Shown here piece by piece: positions 8,070-16,351 of a stretch of DNA of 33,574 nt. The translations under genes and the position numbers were made by a program. The first letter of the stretch is position 1; each line of letters starts with the position of its first letter. The notes under the pieces are model-generated. The model searched no databases. It was not told the DNA's origin and was given only the letters and a program-made list of their open reading frames with translations. The stretch is taken from positions 1-33,574 of the forward strand of contig NZ_FZMF01000007.1 of NCBI RefSeq assembly GCF_900197685.1, in the 5' to 3' direction. This stretch comes from Helicobacter baculiformis (GTDB taxonomy: Bacteria > Campylobacterota > Campylobacteria > Campylobacterales > Helicobacteraceae).

Positions 8070-9437
8070 GTGGCAGTCAATCCTATGAGTTTGGAAGTCG
8101 CCAAAACACCCAGTAAAGGTAAGGCTTCTTCCACACACAAGACAGCACTAGCAGACAAGGACGCTTTTAAACACCTCTTGTCGAATCAAAAACATCATTT
8201 CAAGGCGCTTAGCGATCTTGAGACTCAAGATACCAAGCAACACGCTTTGCCGGTTAAATTGAGCAAAAAAGATATTGGTCAGTTAGATAAGAAAACCTCT
8301 TCTAAGACTAAAGATGTACCTATAGACCATAGCCCCTTAGCGCACTTATTGGATACCAAGATGGCCAAGCTACCTGAGCTAGATAAGCCAACTAAGGGCG
8401 CGTCCAAGGACCCTCTTAAAAAAGCGGAAGCCAAACAAGGCAAGCATGCCAAGAACGCTAAGCTTTCGGATATCAAAAAGCTAGAAACCGCTAAAAAGTT
8501 GGGCTTGAATTCTCTTAAGCACGAAAAAGGTACGCTTACAACCAATGTAGAACCTGAAGCAAAAACCCTCTCCACACAAAATTTGCTCACTATGCAAAAC
8601 AAGCCCAACACCCCTATCAAAGATAAAAAAGTCTCTGCCGTGTCTGAGGACATGCCTAAGGCGAGCACTAAAACCCCCGCGTCCAAAGCCCCTTTAAGTC
8701 AACTTTTAGAACACCAAGGTGTGGCACAGCATAAGAAAAACCTAGCTAAACTAGGCGCACAAAAAATTTATGGACATACTCCTCCCAAAGATAACGAAAC
8801 AAATGATCGCGAGATCAAGCAGGCGTTTAAAGAAGCCCTTGTGCAGTTCCCTCCCTCTATTTACGCCCCCCAATCCCCCTTGCATGGTCCTTCTGCAAAC
8901 AAGATTAGTGATTTAACAGAGAAAGAAGAAAGACCCAGCGTTTCCCTTAAAGAAAGTCTTTCCCACGCGCCCGTCCAACACACCTTAGATAAGGAACTCC
9001 CTAAAGCTCCCTTAATTAAAGAGACCTTAAAGAATTTCGCCACCGAGCTTAAACAAGAGTTGCTAGATTTTAAACCCCCTATCAACAAGCTTTCCATGGA
9101 ACTTCACCCCGATAAGTTGGGCAAGGTAGAGGTGGTGATTCAGCAAGTGGGCAAGAATATTCAAGTGAGCGTGAGTTCGAGCGCGCCCGTAGCTGCCTTA
9201 CTTTCCTCCTACAACAATGAGTTGCGCCACAATTTGGCACAGATGGGCTTTAACGATGTCGATGTGAGTTTTATTGCGCATAACAACACTGGACATGGAT
9301 CAAATAACCCCCAGCAACAACAAGGGCAGTTTCAAGACAATCATCCTAGTCAGAATCAACACAATCCCTCTACCCCCCCCAAAGAGACCCCCAACCCTCC
9401 TTTAGAACCACCTAAGAGTGCGGGACTCTACGCCTAA
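8070..9437 (+). CDS. fliK: Flagellar hook-length control protein FliK
   Basis: The secreted ruler that stops hook growth and switches the export apparatus to filament proteins. The long N-terminal part (1-310) is Lys/Ser/Thr/Pro-rich and poorly conserved, as usual for FliK. The C-terminal Flg_hook domain is recognisable from 'LSMELHPDKLGKVEVVIQQVG' (about 341-361) to 'LRHNLAQMGFNDVDVSF', followed by a Gln/Asn/Pro-rich tail. The start is GTG (8070), five bases after AAAGGA; the next ATG (8085) has no ribosome site. A C8 run (9373-9380) lies in the tail, so slippage there would change only the last ~20 residues. It corresponds to HP0906. Confidence 0.88.
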   Translation: MAVNPMSLEVAKTPSKGKASSTHKTALADKDAFKHLLSNQKHHFKALSDLETQDTKQHALPVKLSKKDIGQLDKKTSSKTKDVPIDHSPLAHLLDTKMAKLPELDKPTKGASKDPLKKAEAKQGKHAKNAKLSDIKKLETAKKLGLNSLKHEKGTLTTNVEPEAKTLSTQNLLTMQNKPNTPIKDKKVSAVSEDMPKASTKTPASKAPLSQLLEHQGVAQHKKNLAKLGAQKIYGHTPPKDNETNDREIKQAFKEALVQFPPSIYAPQSPLHGPSANKISDLTEKEERPSVSLKESLSHAPVQHTLDKELPKAPLIKETLKNFATELKQELLDFKPPINKLSMELHPDKLGKVEVVIQQVGKNIQVSVSSSAPVAALLSSYNNELRHNLAQMGFNDVDVSFIAHNNTGHGSNNPQQQQGQFQDNHPSQNQHNPSTPPKETPNPPLEPPKSAGLYA

Positions 9438-9454
9438 GATCAGCAGATTATGGG

Positions 9455-9460
9455 TATAAT
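9455..9460 (+). promoter_or_regulatory. Possible -10 box upstream of flgD
   Basis: A perfect TATAAT lies in the 52-base gap between fliK and flgD, with GGGAGAAGG just before the flgD ATG. It could give the two downstream genes extra, sigma-80-type transcription independent of the fliK promoter. No TG extension or good -35 is seen. Confidence 0.4.
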
Positions 9461-9489
9461 GGGGGCTCATATTACAACGGGAGAAGGGC

Positions 9490-10671
9490 ATGCCCATTGA
9501 TTTAGCAGAAGTGACCGGGGCAAAAGCAGCGATGGAGAAGAAGAAACACGAGCCCAAAATTGCCAATGGTTTAGACAAGGACGCGTTTATGAAGTTGTTT
9601 CTAGAGCAACTTAAAAACCAAGATCCCACTGCCCCGATGGAAACCGATAAAATCATTACGCAAACCGCACAGCTTACGCAAGTTGAAATGCAAGAAGAGA
9701 GCAAGAAGACTATGAAGGAGGTTGCTGATGCCATGCAATCTAGCAAGGATACTAACCAATCTCTGAAAGATTTTCAGGGTAAGCTCAAGGACACTTTAGA
9801 ACATTTAGATAAAGGCATGGGCGAGACTCTCAAATCTAACGCGCTCATGACTCAAGCGTCTGGACTCAATAGTGTTACCATGATTGGTAAAATTGCTGAA
9901 ACCGATGTAAAGGGGATCAATGTTGCCAAGAAGGGTAAAGTGAGCTTTGCACTTTATTTCGATCAGCCTATTAAAGCTTCTGAGGGCAATCCGGGGATAC
10001 AAATTTTTGATCAGGAAAAGCAGTTGGTACGCACTTTACCCTTGAGTGGCAAGAATGGCAAACAAGGGTATGTTGAATTTGAATGGGATGGCTTGAATCA
10101 AGAAGGTAAGCCCGTTGCTCCGGGCACTTATGAGATCACAGCAGAATATAATCTTGATCCTAGCAACAACAAGTATCTACATACCCGTATTGGTAGGGGT
10201 GAGGTGCAAAGCGTGGTGTTCAACAAGGGCAAGCCCATGTTGCGCATGGGGGAGATGGTTTTACCTATGGATAGCGCGCTAGAATTTTACGATAAGCCCA
10301 GTTCTCGCCATGAACAAGAAGAACATGAAAGCCTAGCCCATTTGGTGCAAGCCAAAGCATCCAATCCCCCAACCACCCCCAAAGCATCTAACCCCGCTAC
10401 CCATGCCCAATCTGATAAAAGTGCCAACATACACTCTGAGTCCAAAACACCCCTACATGACACCACCTCTTCTAGCCCCACCTCGCCACATCCCAAACAC
10501 ACACCCACGCTTTCCAAAACACCCAATCCTGCCAATGCCTCTAGTACACATCTAGATTCTAAGCACCATGATAGCGTTATGGCTCACGCGCCCGCCCCAA
10601 CAAAACCTATTGCGCATAACAAGCCGAACTTAACCAGTAGCGCTACAGGCGCACCAAAGGCTCACACATGA
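9490..10671 (+). CDS. flgD: Flagellar hook assembly scaffold protein FlgD
   Basis: Hook cap protein needed for polymerisation of FlgE. The conserved N-terminal block 'DKDAFMKLFLEQLKNQDPTAPMETDKII' (29-56) defines the family. The middle (about 130-250) contains the Ig-like/FlgD tudor region with 'FEWDGLNQEGKPVAPGTYEITAEY' (199-222). It is 393 residues long, against about 300 as I recall for H. pylori; the excess is a Pro/Ser/Thr/His-rich tail from about residue 273 to the end. Such a tail is unusual for a cap protein and may be a second flexible secreted segment. Its TGA overlaps the flgE2 ATG (ATGA). Confidence 0.93.
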   Translation: MPIDLAEVTGAKAAMEKKKHEPKIANGLDKDAFMKLFLEQLKNQDPTAPMETDKIITQTAQLTQVEMQEESKKTMKEVADAMQSSKDTNQSLKDFQGKLKDTLEHLDKGMGETLKSNALMTQASGLNSVTMIGKIAETDVKGINVAKKGKVSFALYFDQPIKASEGNPGIQIFDQEKQLVRTLPLSGKNGKQGYVEFEWDGLNQEGKPVAPGTYEITAEYNLDPSNNKYLHTRIGRGEVQSVVFNKGKPMLRMGEMVLPMDSALEFYDKPSSRHEQEEHESLAHLVQAKASNPPTTPKASNPATHAQSDKSANIHSESKTPLHDTTSSSPTSPHPKHTPTLSKTPNPANASSTHLDSKHHDSVMAHAPAPTKPIAHNKPNLTSSATGAPKAHT

Positions 10672-12470
10672 ACGACACCATCCTTAACGCTTATTCCGGC
10701 ATTAAAACCCATCAATTTGGTATCGACAGCGTCTCTAACAATATTGCCAATATTAACACTGTGGGATATCGTAGAAACGACCCCGAGTTTAAATCGCTTT
10801 TTGCCTCCCATTTAGATTCTTTGAGTGGAAACACCGTAACTTCCAACGATCGTAACTATGGTGCCACAGCGGGAGGGAATGCTATTTCTAGCAAAGATGG
10901 CGAATATATGCCCAGCGATGCGGAGTTTAATATGGCTTATCAAGGGAGTGGGTGGTTTATTGTAGGTCCTGATAAAAATGGGAGCATGGAAATTAACAAA
11001 GATGGATACAAGCAAGCGCAAGAGAACTTCTATACGCGTGATGGAAACTTTTTGCGCGATGCAGATGGTTATATTGTTAATGCTCATGGCTACTATGTCT
11101 ATGGCGTGGACTTGCATAAAATCAAAAATGGAGTGTTGACAGCAGGCAGTGAAGAGGAGGAGCGCAAAGCACTTCATAGTGGCAAACTCACCCCCCTTTA
11201 TTTGCCCCGCGATGTGCAATACCAACCCGTGGTAACTACAAAGCTCAATTTGAGCCTCAATTTAAACCCTAAAAACCATGTGCGCCCCGCCGAAGAATAC
11301 CTGTTAGATGAAAACGGGGAGGTGATTACGGATCGCTTTTTAAACCAAGATGCTAACGCACTTGCCAACGACGATAACGAACCTTTAGATTTAGCCATGC
11401 ACCGCAATTTAAGGGTCATGGTTGTCAAGGGCGATATCGCACAGGACTTCACTTTTAAGTACGGCAATGGTGGCATTGAAAAGAATGAATTTAGAACTTT
11501 GGGAGACTTAAAGAAGTTACTTCAAACTAAGGCGCATTTGGATTTAGATGTGGTCAAAAGCCACCCTGATGATGTTATATCGCCCTTGTTATTGCAGATC
11601 AAAAACCCTAGTGATCCCACGGCCACGATCGCTATCGGGGGGCATATGGCTGAAAAACTCGGCTGGACAGCCAATGGGGCGATCCTAAAGAAGGGAGAGT
11701 CGCGCGATTCGACTTCTATTCGTATCCCCTTCTATAGCACCACTGCAGAGATTTACGACAAGGCCGGGCAAAAATATCTCTTGAAAAGCGACTTTTTTAT
11801 GACAGAGATCAAAGACCCCATGAACCCCAACTCTCAAGACAAATGGGATGTAGAAAGCTCTATTATTGAAGTGCGCGACAAAACTCCCATTAATAAACCT
11901 GTGCGCCAAACCATCACCTTTGACAAGGCAGGCAAGATACATGCCGAACCTGTTACGCTAGATTTTAAGGGCGCGCCCTTGACTTATTCTCTAGATAAGA
12001 GCGATGACTTCAAATCAAGCGATGTGCCTTATGAAGATTCTAAAATCTTTCAAATTTCTCAGGATGGTAAACCTAAAGGTTTGTTAGAGAATATGCGCAT
12101 CGATGAAAATGGCGTGATCCACCTCATTTTTAGCAATGGAGCGCTGGAGACGATGGGGAGGGTGGGGATTGCTACTTTTATCAATGATCAGGGGCTTAAA
12201 AAAGTGGGGAGCAATCTTTTTGACATCCAAAATGCTACGGTGAATGGGAGGGCAGCCCCTTTGAGCGGGAATCCCATTATCGGCTGGGACCGGGACGATG
12301 GCAAACTCAAATTTGGCAAGGTGATGCACAAATACTTAGAAACAAGCAATGTCAACGCAGGGAATTCTTTAACAAATTTGATTTTAATGCAAAGAGGCTA
12401 TTCTATGAACGCCAAAGCCTTCACAACCGGTGATGACCTGATCAAAGAAGCGATCAATTTGAAGAAGTAG
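10668..12470 (+). CDS. flgE: Flagellar hook protein FlgE (second, FlgE2-type)
   Basis: Axial hook-type protein of 600 residues. The rod/hook N-terminal signature 'YSGIKTHQFGIDSVSNNIANINTVGYRR' is at residues 8-35. The C-terminal coiled-coil half ends in 'LETSNVNAGNSLTNLILMQRGYSMNAKAFTTGDDLIKEAINL'. A variable domain lies between. Length and operon position match HP0908, the shorter FlgE homologue that follows flgD in H. pylori, rather than the 718-residue main hook protein HP0870. The role of the shorter homologue is less certain than that of the hook protein. Only three bases separate it from the next gene, a predicted nuclease, which is odd company for a hook gene. Confidence 0.92.
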   Translation: MNDTILNAYSGIKTHQFGIDSVSNNIANINTVGYRRNDPEFKSLFASHLDSLSGNTVTSNDRNYGATAGGNAISSKDGEYMPSDAEFNMAYQGSGWFIVGPDKNGSMEINKDGYKQAQENFYTRDGNFLRDADGYIVNAHGYYVYGVDLHKIKNGVLTAGSEEEERKALHSGKLTPLYLPRDVQYQPVVTTKLNLSLNLNPKNHVRPAEEYLLDENGEVITDRFLNQDANALANDDNEPLDLAMHRNLRVMVVKGDIAQDFTFKYGNGGIEKNEFRTLGDLKKLLQTKAHLDLDVVKSHPDDVISPLLLQIKNPSDPTATIAIGGHMAEKLGWTANGAILKKGESRDSTSIRIPFYSTTAEIYDKAGQKYLLKSDFFMTEIKDPMNPNSQDKWDVESSIIEVRDKTPINKPVRQTITFDKAGKIHAEPVTLDFKGAPLTYSLDKSDDFKSSDVPYEDSKIFQISQDGKPKGLLENMRIDENGVIHLIFSNGALETMGRVGIATFINDQGLKKVGSNLFDIQNATVNGRAAPLSGNPIIGWDRDDGKLKFGKVMHKYLETSNVNAGNSLTNLILMQRGYSMNAKAFTTGDDLIKEAINLKK

Positions 12471-12473
12471 GGC

Positions 12474-14183
12474 ATGTCTTTTTGTAATTATGATGAAAAG
12501 GGTTTCAAGCAGTTGGTGCAGTTTTTAGAGGAGGGGGAGTACCAAATCCCGCGCTTTCAGCGCGATTTTGTGTGGAAAAAGGAGCAGGTGGCGAAGTTTT
12601 TTGACAGCCTTGTGAGAGAATTTCCCACCGGGAGCTTTGTGGTGTGGAAAACCAAGGAACGCCTACAGGCTAACCGCCAAATAGGCGCGGTAAACATCAA
12701 AGAGCCCAAAGCGCAAGATTATGTCTATTATGTTCTAGATGGACAACAGCGCATGACAGCCCTTTTTGTGGTGCATCAAGGCTTGCAAATAGAAAGGAGG
12801 CGCAAGAAGGATCATTACCAAGAAAAGAACACCCACAAAGATCACTCCCAAAGCAAGCGTCCCACAAGAGACAATTATCAAGATATCATGTTGCGGCTTA
12901 ATGCAGATGAGGAAAAGGACTATTGCTTTGTGGGTGATCCTAATCACCAGACTGAAGAGGTGGCTGTGAGTGTGTACGATCTCATCACCCAAAGCATTTT
13001 GGGTATCCAAAAAAAATACCACCTGAGTATCGAAATGGCTGAACAATTTGAGGAGTTTAAAAGGCGGATTGAAAATTACCGCTTCCCTATCATTGAGATC
13101 ACCAATGCCCCGCTTGAAAAGATCGTAGAAATCTTTGAGCGCATCAACGCAGGCGGGATCAAATTAACCTCTTTTGAAGTGATGTGTGCTAAGTTTTACA
13201 TCCCCCCCGCCACAGACTCCAGCCAAACCATCATCACCAACCCCGGCTTTGATCTAGAAGCCCGCTTTGAGAATCTCACAAATACATTAGGGCGTTTGGA
13301 TTACGCCTTTGATCACCCTATGGTGGTGTTGCAACTCGTCTCGTACCTATTGTGCCAAGATGTTTCTAGTCATCTCACTGAAAAAATCAGTGTCCCCACG
13401 ATTTTAAAGCTCGAGCCTATAAAGGTACAAAAAACTTGGGATTTTGTAGCTCCCTGTTTTGCTGACGCTGCCCATTTGCTCAAACACGATCTCAAAATCC
13501 CCTCTTTTGACTTCTTGCCCTCTGCGGGTTCTTTAATGCTCATAGCCTATTTTTTTGCCCTAAGTGAGCATAAAAGCCCTAATGCTAATCAGATCGCCAG
13601 TTTAAGACAACTCTTCTTTAGAAGCGCGTTTTTTAGTAGCACTATAAGCGGGGATACCCTACTCAAACAACTAAACCTAGTCAAGCGCATTTATGAGGAA
13701 AAACCCATTGATTTTAAAAAAGAACTCCCCTTTTACGCCATCACCCAAGAGTTTTTAACCGAAGAAAAACTCAATATGAAAAGTGGCTTGCACCGGGGGG
13801 TTTTATGCGTGCTCGCCACCCTAGAGCCTAGAAACTTTGACAACAATAGTAAAGTGGTTTTAGACAATCTATTTTTACTGCCAAAACACAAAAGAAATTT
13901 ACACCACTTCTTCCCCAAGAACCACTTAAAACATGTGAGTAGCCATGCAAATGCCGATGTGATCGCCAATATGACCTTGATTGACGCGCGTTTGAATCAG
14001 AAAATCAAAGACACACCCCCTAAGCGATATATTCAAGACTACCAACAAAGCAACCCCCACTTGGAGTCGACTCTAGCGACCCACTTGGTCGACTTGAGCA
14101 ATGCGCGCGTGCTAGAGGACTATAACGCGTTCTTGTCCATGCGCGCTCAAGCCATTTTAGAGCAGGTGCGCGCGCTGACTTGA
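12474..14183 (+). CDS. GmrSD-like type IV restriction nuclease (DUF262 + DUF1524/HNH)
   Basis: Probable defence nuclease of 569 residues. The DUF262 part has IPRFQRDFVW (25-34), the nucleotide-binding VLDGQQRMTAL (87-97) and FERINAGGIKL (221-231), all diagnostic of the ParB-like NTPase of GmrS. The C-terminal part has the DUF1524 His-Me finger nuclease: NLHHFFPKNHL (475-485), then NMTLIDARLNQKI (499-511) and the PPKRYI end. Both domains in one chain is the arrangement of single-chain GmrSD/SspE-type enzymes, which cut modified (glucosylated or phosphorothioated) DNA; the target here is unknown. A charged Lys/His/Arg-rich insert (108-135) is unusual. It starts 3 bases after flgE2 with a poor ribosome site, so it may depend on coupling. 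All key residues are present and the frame is intact. Confidence 0.9.
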   Translation: MSFCNYDEKGFKQLVQFLEEGEYQIPRFQRDFVWKKEQVAKFFDSLVREFPTGSFVVWKTKERLQANRQIGAVNIKEPKAQDYVYYVLDGQQRMTALFVVHQGLQIERRRKKDHYQEKNTHKDHSQSKRPTRDNYQDIMLRLNADEEKDYCFVGDPNHQTEEVAVSVYDLITQSILGIQKKYHLSIEMAEQFEEFKRRIENYRFPIIEITNAPLEKIVEIFERINAGGIKLTSFEVMCAKFYIPPATDSSQTIITNPGFDLEARFENLTNTLGRLDYAFDHPMVVLQLVSYLLCQDVSSHLTEKISVPTILKLEPIKVQKTWDFVAPCFADAAHLLKHDLKIPSFDFLPSAGSLMLIAYFFALSEHKSPNANQIASLRQLFFRSAFFSSTISGDTLLKQLNLVKRIYEEKPIDFKKELPFYAITQEFLTEEKLNMKSGLHRGVLCVLATLEPRNFDNNSKVVLDNLFLLPKHKRNLHHFFPKNHLKHVSSHANADVIANMTLIDARLNQKIKDTPPKRYIQDYQQSNPHLESTLATHLVDLSNARVLEDYNAFLSMRAQAILEQVRALT

Positions 14184-14203
14184 ATTTGCCAAAAAGGATA
14201 TCT

Positions 14204-14971
14204 ATGTGGTGTTTAGGGATTGAGCATAAGGAAAATGGTAGTATAGATGCGCTTGAGAGCGTACTATGTCGCTATGGGTTTTCTAAATTAATTGGTGGGG
14301 TGTATATTTTACATCCACTTTATACTAATCCATTAGCTCAAATTTGCGCCTGCTTGCATGAAATCAAAACCATCTCTGATAACTCCAAGCTTGAGGTTAA
14401 GAGTTTTAAGATTAGCGAGTTAAATGATTTGGCAGATTGCTTAGTAGCAACCAAAAACACCGCTACAAGACCCAAGACTGCCTATATTCCCCCAAGAAGT
14501 ACTTACGATCACATTGGAGAAAAAAGCATCGCACTTTCTGAGACTATTTTTAAGGATTACGATCCTAAAGACTTAGAAAATGCCTATTTTCTTTACACGG
14601 ATGCAGGAATTAAAGAGGAAGAAGTGATGTGCGGGTTTTGCCTCTATCTTTTTAAAGAGGGGCGTTTTGAAGAGATTAACCGCTATAAATGCCCCCTAAA
14701 TTCGATCCTTAATGAAAGCTTTAAAGCTGAAAAACAAGCTATTGTAACTAGCATGAAACACCTGCAAGCTATGCTTAAAACCAACAAATTAGATTCCAGT
14801 TATAAGCTTTTTGTCATAGGAGATAATCAAGCTGTGATCAACAATTACCGCCTTAAAACTGAGGGCTTTATTTCTGAGAGTGACTTTACAAGCATCGAAT
14901 ACAAATGGTGCAGGCGTAATGAAGACGCGTGCAATAAAGTGGTGGATGCGATCGTCAATTTGCGTGGTTAA
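14204..14971 (+). CDS. VapD/Cas2-like domain fused to RNase H-like domain
   Basis: A 255-residue protein I cannot match to a described gene. Residues 1-80 resemble VapD, a Cas2-fold endoribonuclease. The start MWCLGIE parallels MYALAFD of H. pylori VapD, with Glu7 at the place of catalytic Asp7. GFSKLIGGVYI (25-35), NPLAQI (42-47) and VKSFKISELNDL (65-76) match VapD's GF...GSVYV, NTLAQV and IRAFKVEDFSDF as I remember them. Residues 125-250 look like RNase HI: YFLYTDAG (Asp133), ESFKAEKQAI (Glu176), FVIGDNQAV (Asp207) and WCRRNEDACNKVVDAI, where the fourth acidic residue is not obvious. Start ATG 14204 follows AAGGA by five bases; a TTG at 14180 overlapping the previous gene is an unlikely alternative. 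The gene is visibly more A+T-rich than its neighbours and lacks GCGCGC, suggesting transfer. Its end overlaps the opposing Sel1 gene by 17 bases. Confidence 0.75.
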   Translation: MWCLGIEHKENGSIDALESVLCRYGFSKLIGGVYILHPLYTNPLAQICACLHEIKTISDNSKLEVKSFKISELNDLADCLVATKNTATRPKTAYIPPRSTYDHIGEKSIALSETIFKDYDPKDLENAYFLYTDAGIKEEEVMCGFCLYLFKEGRFEEINRYKCPLNSILNESFKAEKQAIVTSMKHLQAMLKTNKLDSSYKLFVIGDNQAVINNYRLKTEGFISESDFTSIEYKWCRRNEDACNKVVDAIVNLRG

Positions 14972-16301
14972 GCGCGTAGCACGCGGGTTTAAAACCAAGC
15001 AAACAGGCTTGGTGATAATGCTGGCTTTGCTTTTGCAAGTCGCGTTCAACCCCTCTAGCATTTCTATAAGCCTCCCCGATCTCATAATAACTCTGCGCGT
15101 TCCCCATCTGTGCGCCCTTTTGGTAATACTCTAGCGACAATGCGGCGTTTTTATGGAGCAACCACCCATAGTAATAGAGCCCGTTTTTATAGATAGAGCC
15201 CAATTTGACATACGCATTCGCATCCCCATTTTTGCCCTCTTCTTGATAAAAGGCGATGGCTTGTTGGTAGCGCGCGGTGATCTTAGCCCTGTCCTCAATA
15301 ACCCCCTTAAGCTTGCCGCGCAAAATCAAAGTGGCTAGGTAGAAAGCCCCATCCCCACTTTTCAAATCTGCAGCCCTTTGGTAATACTCAAGGGCTTTTG
15401 TAGCATCTTTGGACACCCCCTCTCCTTCTTCATACATTTGCGCTAGGCGCACAAACGCGCGCCCATCGCCCTTTTTGCCCGCTTCCAGGTAGCTCTTAAT
15501 CGCCTCTTGGTAGTAGGCGTGCGCTTGTTGGTAATCCAAAGGCACACCCTGCCCTTTAAAATACAACGCCCCCAGCTTTTGCCATGCGCGCCCATCGCCC
15601 TTTTTGCCCGCCTTTTGGAAATATTCTAGGGCTGTGGGGTAGCTCTGTGCCACGCCCTGCCCTTGCAAATACATCATCCCCAATCTGAAATCTCTAGCCT
15701 GCCCCATTTTGGCCGCTTTTTGGTAATACTCCAACGCTTTAGGATAATTTTGCTCCACGCCTTGACTCTCATTGTAATACAGATCTCCCAAAGCGTTAAA
15801 CCCCCGCGCATCGCCCATCTCTCCGGCTTTTTCAAAGGCTTTTATCGCCTTGTTAAAATCCAAAGCCACGCCCTGCCCTTTGGTGTAACTCTCTCCTAAG
15901 CGCATATAGGTTTTAGCCTCTGTAGGTACAACTTCGGGCGTACTCTTTACCCCTATAGCCTTGGGTTGCTGTGCTTGCGTAGGCTGTGCTCCTGTATTAG
16001 ATTGGAGATTCTTGTGCTGAGCGTGCTGAATATCCATAGCTCTCTGAGAATAGACACTAGCTTTCCGAGAATCTTTGGGCACACCCACACCAATCAGGTA
16101 CATATTAGCCAAACTTCGATAAGCATCTACGCTTCCTAATTGTGCGGCTTTTTGATAATTCTCTAGAGCTTTTGCATAATCTTTATGTCTGTAGGCTTCT
16201 TTAGCAATAGAGAGATACACATCTACCTCACTATTGGCATATAGAACACAAACGCCTAATAAAGCGCCCAGAACTGCCTTACACGCCGACACTTTTGCCA
16301 T
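14955..16301 (-). CDS. Secreted Sel1-repeat (TPR-like) protein
   Basis: A 448-residue exported protein built of about ten Sel1-like repeats of ~36 residues or slightly longer. Each has the pattern A-x2-YY/FQKA-x-GD/A-x-A-x2-LG-x-LY-x2-GQGV, for example 'ALEYYQKAAKMGQARDFRLG'. The N-terminal signal peptide (AKVSACKAVLGALLGVCVLYA) precedes the repeats. Unlike the cysteine-rich Hcp proteins of H. pylori, most repeats have no cysteine pair; only the last shows C...C (CLLGFKPACYAL). Sel1 proteins act as scaffolds, and some interact with host cells; no specific role can be read here. I chose ATG 16301 because GGAG lies six bases upstream; ATGs at 16313 and 16370 lack this. Confidence 0.88.
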   Translation of the reverse strand: MAKVSACKAVLGALLGVCVLYANSEVDVYLSIAKEAYRHKDYAKALENYQKAAQLGSVDAYRSLANMYLIGVGVPKDSRKASVYSQRAMDIQHAQHKNLQSNTGAQPTQAQQPKAIGVKSTPEVVPTEAKTYMRLGESYTKGQGVALDFNKAIKAFEKAGEMGDARGFNALGDLYYNESQGVEQNYPKALEYYQKAAKMGQARDFRLGMMYLQGQGVAQSYPTALEYFQKAGKKGDGRAWQKLGALYFKGQGVPLDYQQAHAYYQEAIKSYLEAGKKGDGRAFVRLAQMYEEGEGVSKDATKALEYYQRAADLKSGDGAFYLATLILRGKLKGVIEDRAKITARYQQAIAFYQEEGKNGDANAYVKLGSIYKNGLYYYGWLLHKNAALSLEYYQKGAQMGNAQSYYEIGEAYRNARGVERDLQKQSQHYHQACLLGFKPACYALNHAN

Positions 16302-16332
16302 TTCACTCTCCATGCATTGCAAAACCTGAAGC

Positions 16333-16338
16333 ATTGTA
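16333..16338 (-). promoter_or_regulatory. Extended -10 promoter of the Sel1-repeat gene
   Basis: On the minus strand the sequence reads TGC TACAAT, an extended -10 box, with the expected start about 25 bases before the ATG at 16301. It lies back to back with the yceI promoter. Confidence 0.5.
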
Positions 16339-16351
16339 GCATAAAACCATG

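Noticed and set aside
9452-9466. GG-N10-GC in front of flgD as a sigma-54 promoter
   Set aside because: The spacing fits but the -12 half is GGGC with no TTGC, and a perfect TATAAT occupies the same place.
14204-14445. Cas2-like domain as a sign of a CRISPR-Cas locus
   Set aside because: No repeat array and no Cas1 or effector gene is present; the motifs fit VapD better than Cas2.
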